Shown here in pieces: positions 1-8,884 of a DNA stretch of 64,000 nt (position 1 is its first letter; the number at the start of each line of letters is the position of its first letter). Under the pieces are notes generated by a model. That model was not told the DNA's origin, searched no databases, and saw nothing but the letters and a program-made list of their open reading frames with translations. The translations under genes and the position numbers were made by a program. This DNA comes from Streptomyces sp. NBC_00234 (GTDB lineage: Bacteria > Actinomycetota > Actinomycetes > Streptomycetales > Streptomycetaceae), in assembly GCF_036195325.1 (NCBI RefSeq), contig NZ_CP108101.1:6262001-6326000 (forward strand). The letters are read 5' to 3'.

Positions 1-34
1 TGTGCATAGTCGGCCGAGGTTGAGGGGGACCCTG

Positions 35-1195
35 GTGAAGATCCTGCACGTCGTCACGCTGCACACTCCGGACCACGCGTTCGGTGGCCCGACGAGAGTC
101 GCGCTCAACCTGTCGAAGGTGCAGCGCGCCCACGGCGACGATGCCCGGATCATGGCGCTGGGCGACGGCTTCGAGGGCGAACTCCCCTCCACCGTCGAGG
201 GAGTTCCGGTCCATCTGTTCCAGGCCCGCCATGTGCTCCCCATGTTCGAGGTCAGCGGCATCACCTCCGGTGCGCTGCTGCTGGCCGCGCGCCGCATGAT
301 GCGCGGCGCGGACCTCGTACACGTCCATCTGATGCGCGACCTCGTGACCCTGCCCGCCGCCCTGCTCGCCCTGGCCACCCGCACCCCGCTCGTCGTCCAG
401 ACGCACGGCATGGTGGACCCGACGGAGAAGCGCGTGGCCCAGCTCACCGACCTGCTCGGGGTCCGCGCGGTGCTGCGCGGCGCCGACGCCGTCCTGTATC
501 TGACGGAACAGGAACGCCTCGACGTGAACGCCGTCGCGGCCCCCGTCCCGCTCACCCGCACCGTACGGCTGGTCAACGGCGTCCGCCCGCAGGAGCGCAA
601 GCCCGCCCGCGAGCCCGGCCGGCCCCCGACGGTGCTCTTCCTCGCCCGCGTCCAGGAGCGCAAGCGCCCGGAGGACTTCGTCGCCGCGATGCCGACGGTC
701 CTGGAGAAACACCCCGACGCGCGCTTCGTCCTGGCGGGCCCGGACACCGGGGCGCTGGCCGGCACCCTCGCACTCGCCCGCAGGCTGGGGGTGACGGACT
801 CGCTCGACCACGTGGGCCCCCTCGGCCACGAGGAGGTCCTCGCCGCCGGACGGCAGGCCGACGTGTACGTACTCCCCTCGATCGAGGAACCCCTGGGCGT
901 CTCCGTCCTCGAAGCGATGTCCGTCGGCACGCCCGTCGTCATCACCCGCACCTGCGGACTCGGCCCCGACGTCGCGCGGGCGGGCGCCGGCCGGGTCGTC
1001 GACAGCCGGCCCGGCGAGGACGCCGCCAACGCGGAGAAGGTCGCGCAGGCCGTCCTCGAACTCCTGGAGCCCGGGGCCAACGAGCAGGCCGGAAAGGCCG
1101 CCTGGGACCTGGTCGGCGAGCACTTCACCATCGAGGCCGTGACCGGAACCCTCCGGCGGACCTACGAGGACGTGGTCCGCCGGAGTCGCCGGTGA
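35..1195 (+). CDS. GT4-family glycosyltransferase
   Basis: Retaining GT-B glycosyltransferase of about 386 aa, probably adding a sugar to a lipid-linked surface glycan in the cytoplasm. The N-terminal half opens with KILHVVTLHTPDHAFGGP, the usual glycine-rich acceptor-side loop. The C-terminal half has the donor-domain strand VLFLARVQERKRPEDF and the EEPLGVSVLEAM box, which carries the E-x7-E pair of GT4 enzymes. The GTG at 35 is chosen because a purine-rich GAGGGGGA ribosome site lies about 6 nt upstream; the frame stays open to the window edge, so a longer start cannot be excluded. It is convergent with the GT2 gene, with a single base between the two stop codons. Sugar and linkage are not predictable. 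Confidence 0.88.
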   Translation: MKILHVVTLHTPDHAFGGPTRVALNLSKVQRAHGDDARIMALGDGFEGELPSTVEGVPVHLFQARHVLPMFEVSGITSGALLLAARRMMRGADLVHVHLMRDLVTLPAALLALATRTPLVVQTHGMVDPTEKRVAQLTDLLGVRAVLRGADAVLYLTEQERLDVNAVAAPVPLTRTVRLVNGVRPQERKPAREPGRPPTVLFLARVQERKRPEDFVAAMPTVLEKHPDARFVLAGPDTGALAGTLALARRLGVTDSLDHVGPLGHEEVLAAGRQADVYVLPSIEEPLGVSVLEAMSVGTPVVITRTCGLGPDVARAGAGRVVDSRPGEDAANAEKVAQAVLELLEPGANEQAGKAAWDLVGEHFTIEAVTGTLRRTYEDVVRRSRR

Positions 1196-1196
1196 C

Positions 1197-2024
1197 TCAC
1201 CCGGTGCTTCCCTCACGGGACTTCAGCGCGATCTGCCACCGGTAGAAGCTCATCGCCAGCGCGAAGTCGAACCCCGCCCGCCCGTCCAGGAAGCCCCGTC
1301 GGTAGACGTACATGTAGGCGAACGACACGAGGGGCTTGAACGGCGCCTTGTGGAAGAGCTGGCCCTGGCGGGACTTCACCTTCCGCACCTGCTCCTTGAC
1401 GTCCGGGTGGTGCTCCAGCCACGCCTCCCAGTCCGAGTAGCGGTTGTGCCGCTCGAACCAGGCGGTGACCGGGTCGAGGTCCTGGTGCTCGATCGGGTTG
1501 GCCAGCGACCCGCTCGTGGGGGCGACCGGCTGGTAGTGGCCCTCGACCTCGCCGATGCCCGGCGCGTCGAGGTCGCCGACCTCCGGATAGTGACAGCGCG
1601 TCCGGTCCGTCAGGGACCGCTTGCGGATGGTGTATCCGTGCCGCAGCCGCTTCCCGGAGAACCAGTAGCCCAGCGGTATGTCGTACGCCGCGGGCTTGTC
1701 CGTCGCCGGGTCGGAGAAGATCTCCCGCAGCTCCGCCAGCAGCCCCGGGCTGAGCCGTTCGTCGCCGTCCAGGAGCAGGATCCAGTCGAGGTCGGTGCGG
1801 ACGTGGTCCAGGCACCACTGCTTCTTGCGGGGATGGCCGCCGTCCCAGGTGTACGTGACCACCTCGGCCCCGCACTCCTGGGCGATCTTCACGGTGTCGT
1901 CCGTGCTGTGGGAGTCCACCACGACGACCGCCTCGAAGTGGCCGAGCACCGATTTCACCGCCTCGGCGATGTTCAGCCCCTCGTTCTTCGTGGGGATCGC
2001 GACCGCGATCGGCAGCTTGCTCAT
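1197..2024 (-). CDS. GT2-family glycosyltransferase (WaaE/KdtX-like)
   Basis: Inverting GT-A glycosyltransferase of 275 aa, resembling the LPS-core type GT2 proteins (WaaE/KdtX group). The fold begins with VAIPTKNEGLNIAEAV, continues to the nucleotide-binding segment VVVDSHSTDDT, and has the metal-binding DxD as LLLDGDERLS. A basic C-terminus (RKVKSRQGQLFHKAPFKP) may touch the membrane. The ATG at 2024 overlaps the stop of the upstream lipoprotein gene as ATGA, so translation is probably coupled. It is the last gene of the gmd chain and likely works on a glycan using the GDP-sugar made there. Acceptor and donor are inferred only from context. Confidence 0.88.
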   Translation of the reverse strand: MSKLPIAVAIPTKNEGLNIAEAVKSVLGHFEAVVVVDSHSTDDTVKIAQECGAEVVTYTWDGGHPRKKQWCLDHVRTDLDWILLLDGDERLSPGLLAELREIFSDPATDKPAAYDIPLGYWFSGKRLRHGYTIRKRSLTDRTRCHYPEVGDLDAPGIGEVEGHYQPVAPTSGSLANPIEHQDLDPVTAWFERHNRYSDWEAWLEHHPDVKEQVRKVKSRQGQLFHKAPFKPLVSFAYMYVYRRGFLDGRAGFDFALAMSFYRWQIALKSREGSTG

Positions 2025-2722
2025 CCGATGTCTCCTTCGGGCAGCCAGGCATAGCAGCCTGTGGAGGTGAAGGTGCGGGCCGTGCGGGGCACGGTGATCC
2101 GCGTCGGCTTCCCGGTGTCGGAGGAGCCCGACTCCAGGCTCTTTCCGGACCCGTCCTCGATCTGCCAGGTGCAGTCCTTGGTCGGGGCGGCCGAGCGGTA
2201 GCGGCCCGCCCGGAGGGACTTCTCCGTGTGGGTGCCGTCGGCATAGCCGAGGGCCGCTTCGTCCACCAACTCCTGGTACTGGGTGCACAGATGGGCGACC
2301 GCGGGCTTCGCATCGGGGATCTCGTCCGTGACGATCGCCCCGACGGCCGTGTCGCGGTCGACCTTGACGAGGTAGCGGAGCTTGTCGCAGGTCTCCTGCC
2401 CGGTCTGGAGCACCGCGGCCGGGTCCATGCCCTCGGGCACCCGGTCGACCAGGAACTCCTTCTGCTTCTTGGTGAAGGAGCCGGTGGCCGGGGTGATCCG
2501 GTCGGCGGGCACCTTGGGCGCTTCGCCGGTCTCCTCGGCGGAGGCGTCGGGCCCGGGTTCTTCGGTGGCCCCGGCCGACGGTCCGGCGACGGGGGGCCCG
2601 GAGGCCGCGGGGCTCTTGGCACCCGCGGCCTCCGGCCCGTTCCCCTCGGCGGACGAGCCGCAGGCGGCCAGCGCCGCCGTCAGTACGACGACGGCGGCGC
2701 CGGCCAGGAACGGATGCTTCAT
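2021..2722 (-). CDS. secreted lipoprotein, DUF732-like plus C-terminal Streptomyces domain
   Basis: Predicted lipoprotein of 233 aa. A signal peptide ends in a lipobox with Cys21 (LAACGSS), followed by a Pro/Ala/Glu-rich linker to about residue 75. The middle part (FLVDRVPEG, then a Cys pair at ETCDKLRYL and AHLCTQYQ) resembles DUF732 helical domains. The end (RAGRYRSAAPTKDCTWQI, then TFTSTGCYAWL) matches a domain common at the end of Streptomyces lipoproteins. Function is unknown. Its start codon shares one base with the stop of the upstream LamG gene (TGATG), and its stop overlaps the GT2 start (ATGA), so it is embedded in the glycan operon and likely acts at the cell surface. Confidence 0.8.
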   Translation of the reverse strand: MKHPFLAGAAVVVLTAALAACGSSAEGNGPEAAGAKSPAASGPPVAGPSAGATEEPGPDASAEETGEAPKVPADRITPATGSFTKKQKEFLVDRVPEGMDPAAVLQTGQETCDKLRYLVKVDRDTAVGAIVTDEIPDAKPAVAHLCTQYQELVDEAALGYADGTHTEKSLRAGRYRSAAPTKDCTWQIEDGSGKSLESGSSDTGKPTRITVPRTARTFTSTGCYAWLPEGDIG

Positions 2723-4977
2723 CAGCCCGTCCTCAGGGCGTAGTGCGCGCTGACCTGGGAAGCGCTCAGCGCGGTCGGGTAGACGGCGGTCTCGTCGAGC
2801 TGCCCGGCGAGGAAGTTGCTGGTGGGACGGTTCGGCCAACTGCTCAGGTTGTCCCCGCCGACCCGCCAGTACCCCGGGTAGTTGTCGTTGCCGGTGTACA
2901 GGAAGTTCGACGCCCGCACCTGCCCGTCCACGTAGAGCGCCATACCTCCGGTGCCCTGGGTGGCGACGACATGGTGCCAGTTGCCGTCGTTGTAGGCCCC
3001 GAGCGAGGTGACCGTCCTGGTCCCGCCGCTGTAGACGCCGAACACCAGCCGCCCGTCGTTGCGCATGTACACGTGCCTGTCGTACGAGGAGCTGTTCTGC
3101 ATGACCCGGTTGCCGAAGCCGATGATCCTCCCGCCCCGGGTGGTGGTGGTCTTGATCCAGGTCTCCACCGAGAACCGGGCGGGCGCCAGGCGCACCTTGT
3201 TGCTGTACGCGTAGTCGGCGGTCCCGTCGAATCCGATCGCGGTCGAATCGCCAGCGACGGCGGCCGGGGTCTGCCGGTAGGCGGGCCCGTTGCGCAGGAA
3301 GCCGTTGTCCAGACCGGCTCCGGTGTCCGCGGCGAGGGTCGAGGCCCCCTCGTCGTAGCGCCAGTACAGCGAGGCCCCGTCGCTGAGGACCCGCGCCGGA
3401 TACGCCTCGGCCGTGGCCGCCACCGTCGCGGACTGGGCCGGGGACTTGGCGCTGGTGTTGGTGCCGTCGCTCGCGGTGATCCGGTACGAGTGGGTCTCGC
3501 CCGGGGCCACGTCGGTGTCCGTCCACCTCAGCTGCGGCCGGTCCCAGAAGACGGAGTAACCCGTGGTGGTGTGGATGGGGGTGGTCGCCCCGTCCTTGTA
3601 GATCCGGTAGGTCAGTTCGCCGTCGTCGGTGTCGAAACTGGTCTGCCAGTTGACGTCGATCTTCCCGGCCGAGACGGTGGACAGGCTGACGTTGGGCACC
3701 CACGGGGCGCCGGTGTCGGGACCGTCGGCGAACCGGGTCAGCCCCTGCTGCGCCACGCCGTTGACCGTGGTGAACTCGCCGCCGACCCAGAGGTAGTGAC
3801 GGCCTCCGCTGTCCGTCTGGGACATCACCCGCGGCCCGACCGGTTCGCCGATGCCGTCGTTGGTGTCCGGGAACCACGGCAGCAGCTTCGGATCGTCGAC
3901 TGACTGGGCCAGCAGGTGCTTGCGCGGCTGGTCGGGGAACGCGCCCATGCTGGAGCAGTCATGGGCGTGGCTGCCGCTGTACAGCACACCGGAGTGGACC
4001 AGTACGGACTGGGTGGCACCCAGGCAGGTGTCGCGCCAGCGCTGCTGGAAGTCGTCCAGATCGATGGCGATCCGGCCGTCGAAGACACCGCCCCCGGTGC
4101 CCTCGTTGGCGGTGTAGAACCCGGTGGCGTCCGTGGTCAGGTCCTGCACCGTGGAGGTGTTCGGAATGAAGCCGGGGTAGCTCTTGGTGAGCGCCCCCGT
4201 GGTGGCGTCGACCACGGCCAGCGCGTGCGAGGTCGTGCCGTTGACCGTGAAGAAGTCCCCGCCGAGCAGGACGTGCTGCCCGTCCGGCGTCACGTCGACG
4301 GCGCGGGCCACCTCGTCCGCGTTCGCCGTCCACGGCAGCAGATCGGCGCCGGTGGTGACCGCCGCGAACTTGTTCCTGGTCTGCCCGTCCACGCTGTTGA
4401 AGTCACCGCCCAGATAGACGGTGTCGGTGGTGACGGCCAGGGCCCGTACGGTCGCCGAGACGCCGATCTTGAAGTCCTGGCGCGGGGTGCACGTCGCGGT
4501 GTCGATCGCCGCGATGTTGCTGACCCCGACGCCGTTCACCGCCCCGAACTGACCGCCCGCGTACAGGGTGTTGCCGTCCGGGGAGAGCGTCAGCGCCCGT
4601 ACGGTGGCCGTCCCGGAGGAGAGCGTGAACGACAGGGTGCACCCCGTCGGCGCACCGGTCCCCGCGTCGAACGCGGCGAAGTTCACCGCGGGCTGCTCAC
4701 CTGTGCCGGGTGCGGCGTCCGGCGGCCGGACGGTGGAGAAGGTGCCTCCCGCGTACACGACACCGTCGGTCGCGGCCATCGACCAGACGATTCCGTTGGT
4801 CTGCCAGGTCGTGAGGTCGTCCGCGGTGATCGACACCGGTGGGGTCAGTGCGGCTGCCGGTGAGGCTCCGGCCGCTGTGGCGGTCAGGGCTCCGGTCAGC
4901 AGGCACAGCGCGGCGGATGCGGCTCGCATCCGGCCCCGTGGCCCCGCTGATCTCTGCCCCGTACTTCCGTTCATCAT
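2722..4977 (-). CDS. secreted delta-60 beta-propeller / FN3 / LamG protein
   Basis: Large exported protein of 751 aa. A signal peptide (about residues 1-45, ending in an Ala-rich stretch before LTPPVSITADD) precedes a beta-propeller built from repeats of the delta-60 type: VVYAGGTFSTV, TLYAGGQFGAVNG, TVYLGGDFNSVDG, VLLGGDFFTVNG and LWVGGEFTTVNG. A fibronectin type III domain (about 430-520) and a C-terminal LamG/concanavalin-like domain (about 535-750) follow, with the typical NWHHVVATQG and ALYVDGQ strands. No catalytic site is visible; binding of glycan or protein at the cell surface is the likely role. It is a paralogue of the next gene upstream, and its start overlaps that gene's stop by ATGA. 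It lacks the extra C-terminal domain of its sister. Confidence 0.85.
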   Translation of the reverse strand: MMNGSTGQRSAGPRGRMRAASAALCLLTGALTATAAGASPAAALTPPVSITADDLTTWQTNGIVWSMAATDGVVYAGGTFSTVRPPDAAPGTGEQPAVNFAAFDAGTGAPTGCTLSFTLSSGTATVRALTLSPDGNTLYAGGQFGAVNGVGVSNIAAIDTATCTPRQDFKIGVSATVRALAVTTDTVYLGGDFNSVDGQTRNKFAAVTTGADLLPWTANADEVARAVDVTPDGQHVLLGGDFFTVNGTTSHALAVVDATTGALTKSYPGFIPNTSTVQDLTTDATGFYTANEGTGGGVFDGRIAIDLDDFQQRWRDTCLGATQSVLVHSGVLYSGSHAHDCSSMGAFPDQPRKHLLAQSVDDPKLLPWFPDTNDGIGEPVGPRVMSQTDSGGRHYLWVGGEFTTVNGVAQQGLTRFADGPDTGAPWVPNVSLSTVSAGKIDVNWQTSFDTDDGELTYRIYKDGATTPIHTTTGYSVFWDRPQLRWTDTDVAPGETHSYRITASDGTNTSAKSPAQSATVAATAEAYPARVLSDGASLYWRYDEGASTLAADTGAGLDNGFLRNGPAYRQTPAAVAGDSTAIGFDGTADYAYSNKVRLAPARFSVETWIKTTTTRGGRIIGFGNRVMQNSSSYDRHVYMRNDGRLVFGVYSGGTRTVTSLGAYNDGNWHHVVATQGTGGMALYVDGQVRASNFLYTGNDNYPGYWRVGGDNLSSWPNRPTSNFLAGQLDETAVYPTALSASQVSAHYALRTG

Positions 4978-7763
4978 TCAGCTCCGAAGGTGAGAACGAG
5001 CTGCGGCCGGTAGGCCGCGGATGATGCCTCGCTCGACCAGATGCGCAGACTGTCCGTCCCGCTGCTGGTCAGGGCGAGTGAGTAGGCGGAGCCCAGCGCT
5101 CCGCCCAGTGCGGACGCGTTCAGGTCCACCGAGTAGTCGGTGGAGACCGAGGCCGCGTCCGTGATGGTCCCCAGCACGGACGCGGAGAGCGCCGGCCGGG
5201 TGTTGTAGGTGACCGCCGACTCGGTCCAGGCGCCGGTGACCGGTACCAGGGTGTGGCTGTCGGTGGAGCCCGCCGTCGAATCCGACGAGGTGCGGAAGTC
5301 GAGCCGCGCTCCGGTGAGGACCTGTCCGGGCGGGGCCGCGGGCAGGGTGTAGCGCAGATAGGCCAGATACGGCGTGCTGCCGCGTGAGGCGAGCTGGGTG
5401 TCGTTGTACGTGGTGTTCGCCGCCACCCCGTTGACGTACGCGTCCTCGGTCGGCGTGAGGGTGACCGTGGAGCCGGTGGGCGGGGGAGTGCTGTCCGCCA
5501 GATCGTGGTGGGCGGCCACCTGGGCGGCGGTCAGTGCCGTCGGGTAGACGGCGGTGTCGTCGACCTGACCGGCGAGGTAGGTGCTCGCGGGCCGGTTCGG
5601 CCAGGCGTTGCTCATGGCGTCGCCGCCGACCCGCCAGTAGCCGTTGTACGAGCGGTTCCCGGTCGCCGGATTGGTGCCGACGGCCACTCCGTCCACGTAC
5701 AGCACCATGCCGGCCGGGCCCTGGGTGGCGACGACATGGTGCCAGTCGCCGTCGTTGTACGAGGCCCCTGTGGTGATGGTGGGCCGGGTGGCGCTGCTCC
5801 CGATCTGGACGCCGAAGGCCAGGCGTCCGTTGCTCGTCAGATAGACGAGCTTGTCGGAGATGCTGCTGGTGTGGCCCTGGGCGGTTCCGACGCGGTTGCC
5901 GTACCCGACGAGCAGACCGCCGCTCGTCGAGGTGGTGCGGAACCACGTCTCGATGGAGTAGGGGGTGGGCGAGGTGTAGCGGTGCATCCGGTCGCTGTAC
6001 ACGTACTCGTCGCTCCCGTTGAGCGAGAGCGCCGCGGAACCGGCCACGGCAGAGGGGGTGGAGCGGTACGTGGGTGTGTTCCCGTACACCCCTCCGTTGT
6101 CGGCGGCCGAGGCATCGGCGGCGAAGGCCCCGCCCGCCTCGTCGTAGCGCCAGTACAGCCCTGCCCCGTCCGCGAGCACCCGTTCCTGGTACGGCGAGGC
6201 GGAGGAGGCGGCCGTCACGGAGGCGGTGGCGGACAGTCCGCTGGTGTTGGTGCCGTCGCTCGCCGTGATCCGGTAGCTGTACGTCTGTCCGGCCGTCACG
6301 TTCGTGTCGGTGAACGTCAGCTGCGGCCGGCTGTAGAACAGCGAGGAGCCCGTCGTGGTGTGCACGGGAGTGGTCCCGCCGTTGCGGTAGACCCGGTAGG
6401 TGAGCAGGCTGTCGTCCAGATCGTGACTCGAACGCCAGCTGACCTTGACCTGACCGGCCCGGGGTGCGGACACACTGACCGCGGGGGCGGCGGGCGCCCC
6501 CGTGTCGGGGCGGTCGGCGAACCGGGTCAGGGCCTGCTGCGCCACCCCGTTGACCGTGGTGAACTCGCCGCCCACCCACAGGAAGTCGCGGCCGTCGCGG
6601 GTTGCGACGGTCAGGGCCCTGGGGCCGACGGGCTCGCCGATGCCGTCGTTGGTGTCCGGGAGCCAGCCGAGCAGCGCCGGGTCGTCGACGGACTGCGCGG
6701 TGAGGTGTTTGCGGGTCTGGTTGGGGAAGCCGCCCATGGTCGAGCAGTCGTGGACGTGACTGCCCGCGTACAGGACGCCCTTGTAGACCCGCAGCGCCTG
6801 GGTCGCACCCTGGCAGGTGTCCCGCCAGCGCTGGTCGAAGGAGTCGAGCTCCATGGCCAGCCGGCCGTCGAAGGACGCGCCGCCCCGGCCCTCGCCCGCC
6901 GCGTACCAGCCCTCGGAGGCCGAGTCGGTGACGATGTCCTTGATGACGGCGGTCGACGGGATGAAACCGCCGGAGTAGGCGCGGGTCAGTGCGCCGGTGG
7001 AGGCGCTGGTCACCGCGAGGGCGTGAGAGTCGGCGCCGCCGACGGTGAAGAAGTCCCCGCCGATCAGCGCGCTCTGCCCGTCCGGGGTCGCTTTCAGCGC
7101 CCGGCCCGGGGCGTCCGCATCGGGGTTCCACCCGGTGAGGACCCCGGCGGCGGTGACCGCGCCGAAGAAGCGCCGGGTCTGGCCGTTGACGGACTGGAAG
7201 TCGCCGCCCGCGTAGACCGTGCCGTTCGGGGCGACGTCGAGCGCCCGCACGGTCGCGCTGAAGTCGGCCGAGAATCCCGGACGGGTCCGGCAGGTCGCCG
7301 TGTCGATGGCGACCAGGCCGTTGGCGCTCGCACCGTTGACCGCGCTGAAGTAACCGCCCGCGTACAGCGTGGACTTGTCGGGCGACACCGCGAGCGCGCG
7401 CACGGTCGCCGTACCGCTGCTGCGGGTGAACGAGAGCGAACAGCCGCTCGGCGCACCGGTGGCCGCGTTGAACGCCGCGAAGTTCACGGCGGGCGTCGTG
7501 TTGCTCCCGGCGGGAGCGCCGGCCGGACGGACGTTGGAGAACGTGCCGCCCGCGTAGACGACCCCGTTCGCCTCGGCCAGTGCCCAGACGATGCCGTTGG
7601 TCTGGTACGTGGACAGGTGGTCGGCGGTGAAGCCGACCGGCGGCGTCAGCGCGGCGGCCGGGGGCGCGACGGCCCCCGCCGCCGACAGCACACCGGAGGC
7701 GAGGGCGAGCACCGCGGCGAGCGCACCCCAGCGGCTGCGCCCGATGCGGCCCGGCGCACTCAT
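4974..7763 (-). CDS. secreted delta-60 beta-propeller / FN3 / LamG / DNRLRE-type protein
   Basis: Exported protein of 929 aa, paralogous to its downstream neighbour over the whole propeller-FN3-LamG part. Matching landmarks include LTPPVGFTADHLSTYQTNG, the YAGGTFSNV and LYAGGYFSAVNG repeats, WVGGEFTTVNGVAQQ, and DWHHVVATQG with LYVDGVAVG in the LamG domain. It carries about 165 extra C-terminal residues (TLTPTEDAYVNG, then TYNTRPALS and RIWSSEASSAAYRPQL). These look like a DNRLRE/CBM96-type beta-sandwich, a module often found on carbohydrate-active or adhesive surface proteins. The ATG at 7763 overlaps the gmd stop as ATGA. An open extension upstream of this ATG lies inside gmd and is a shadow. 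Role unknown; likely a surface lectin or adhesin. Confidence 0.85.
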   Translation of the reverse strand: MSAPGRIGRSRWGALAAVLALASGVLSAAGAVAPPAAALTPPVGFTADHLSTYQTNGIVWALAEANGVVYAGGTFSNVRPAGAPAGSNTTPAVNFAAFNAATGAPSGCSLSFTRSSGTATVRALAVSPDKSTLYAGGYFSAVNGASANGLVAIDTATCRTRPGFSADFSATVRALDVAPNGTVYAGGDFQSVNGQTRRFFGAVTAAGVLTGWNPDADAPGRALKATPDGQSALIGGDFFTVGGADSHALAVTSASTGALTRAYSGGFIPSTAVIKDIVTDSASEGWYAAGEGRGGASFDGRLAMELDSFDQRWRDTCQGATQALRVYKGVLYAGSHVHDCSTMGGFPNQTRKHLTAQSVDDPALLGWLPDTNDGIGEPVGPRALTVATRDGRDFLWVGGEFTTVNGVAQQALTRFADRPDTGAPAAPAVSVSAPRAGQVKVSWRSSHDLDDSLLTYRVYRNGGTTPVHTTTGSSLFYSRPQLTFTDTNVTAGQTYSYRITASDGTNTSGLSATASVTAASSASPYQERVLADGAGLYWRYDEAGGAFAADASAADNGGVYGNTPTYRSTPSAVAGSAALSLNGSDEYVYSDRMHRYTSPTPYSIETWFRTTSTSGGLLVGYGNRVGTAQGHTSSISDKLVYLTSNGRLAFGVQIGSSATRPTITTGASYNDGDWHHVVATQGPAGMVLYVDGVAVGTNPATGNRSYNGYWRVGGDAMSNAWPNRPASTYLAGQVDDTAVYPTALTAAQVAAHHDLADSTPPPTGSTVTLTPTEDAYVNGVAANTTYNDTQLASRGSTPYLAYLRYTLPAAPPGQVLTGARLDFRTSSDSTAGSTDSHTLVPVTGAWTESAVTYNTRPALSASVLGTITDAASVSTDYSVDLNASALGGALGSAYSLALTSSGTDSLRIWSSEASSAAYRPQLVLTFGAE

Positions 7764-8773
7764 CGGTGCACCCGGGCGACCGCGCCGCTGAGCTGGTCGT
7801 CCAGCCGGCGGATGTCCGCGTCGACCATGATCCTGGCCAGCTCCTGCGACTTCACGGCGGGCTTCCAGCCGAGCAGTTCCTCGGCCTTGGACGCGTCCCC
7901 GATCAGCGCGTCGACCTCGCTGGGACGCTCGTACTTCGGGTCGTAGCGCACATGCTCCCGCCAGTCGAGCCCGGCGTGCTCGAAGGCACACTCAAGGAAC
8001 TGCCGGACGCTGACCCCCTCACCGGTGGCGACCACGTAGTCGTCCGGGGTGTCGCACTGGAGCATCCGCCACATCGCGTCCACGTACTCGGGGGCGTACC
8101 CCCAGTCCCGTACGGCGTCGAGATTGCCGAGGTGCAGGCGGTCCTGGAGCCCGGCCTTGATCCGGGCCACCCCCCGGGTGATCTTCCGGGTCACGAAGGT
8201 CTCGCCGCGGCGCGGCGACTCGTGGTTGAACAGGATGCCGTTGACCGCGAACATCCCGTACGCCTCGCGGTAGTTGACCGTCGCCCAGTACGCGTACACC
8301 TTCGCGACGCTGTACGGGCTGCGCGGGTGGAACGGCGTCCGCTCGTTCTGCGGCGGCGGGTTGGCGCCGAACATCTCGGACGACGAGGCCTGGTAGACCC
8401 GGGCGTCGATGCCACTGGCGCGTACGGCCTCCAGGAGCCGGATGGCGCCGAGCCCCGTGACGTCACCGGTGTACAGCGGTGCGTCGAAGGAGACCCTGAC
8501 GTGCGACTGCGCCCCCAGGTTGTAGACCTCGTCGGGCTGTATGTCGCGCAGCAGGTTCACCAGCGCGACGCCGTCGGCCAGATCCGCGTGGTGGAGCACG
8601 AACGAGCGGCCGGCCTCCTCCGGGCCCTGGTAGATGTGGTCGATCCGCTCGGTGTTGAAGCTGGACGAGCGGCGGATCAGGCCATGGACCGTGTACCCCT
8701 TCTCGAGCAGCAGCTCGGACAGATACGAACCGTCCTGGCCGGTGACGCCGGTGATCAGCGCGGTCTTCCCCAC
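7760..8773 (-). CDS. gmd: GDP-mannose 4,6-dehydratase
   Basis: Extended short-chain dehydrogenase of 337 aa converting GDP-mannose to GDP-4-keto-6-deoxymannose, the precursor of GDP-fucose and related sugars. The Rossmann motif is TGVTGQDGSYLSELL; NLGAQSHVRVSFD and the catalytic SPYSVAKVYAYW (YxxxK) are as in Gmd, with Ser/Ser/Glu at ASSSEMFG. The GTG at 8773 is preferred because AAGGGGGG lies 4 nt upstream; an ATG 13 codons earlier has no such site. It heads a chain of five overlapping genes on the minus strand and is divergent from the GDP-fucose synthase gene, which performs the next step. Confidence 0.93.
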   Translation of the reverse strand: MGKTALITGVTGQDGSYLSELLLEKGYTVHGLIRRSSSFNTERIDHIYQGPEEAGRSFVLHHADLADGVALVNLLRDIQPDEVYNLGAQSHVRVSFDAPLYTGDVTGLGAIRLLEAVRASGIDARVYQASSSEMFGANPPPQNERTPFHPRSPYSVAKVYAYWATVNYREAYGMFAVNGILFNHESPRRGETFVTRKITRGVARIKAGLQDRLHLGNLDAVRDWGYAPEYVDAMWRMLQCDTPDDYVVATGEGVSVRQFLECAFEHAGLDWREHVRYDPKYERPSEVDALIGDASKAEELLGWKPAVKSQELARIMVDADIRRLDDQLSGAVARVHR

Positions 8774-8884
8774 GGTTCCCCCCTTCTGGTCGCCTGAGAG
8801 GCGGTTGTTCACCGAAATTTCGGAGTTTGAGTGTTCTGCGACAAAAGGTCACTGACGCGCAGGGGTCCTGGCAGAATCCGAGCC
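8774..8884. promoter_or_regulatory. divergent promoter region between gmd and fcl
   Basis: A 111-bp gap separates the divergent GDP-sugar genes and must hold both promoters. It is clearly more AT-rich than its flanks around 8810-8850 (segments such as aaatttcgga). I could not assign -35/-10 boxes with confidence. Confidence 0.5.

Noticed and set aside
5505..7946. 813-codon plus-strand frame opposite the propeller protein
   Set aside because: Low-complexity Gly/Val/Arg/Ala translation typical of antisense frames; the minus-strand gene has signal peptide and domains.
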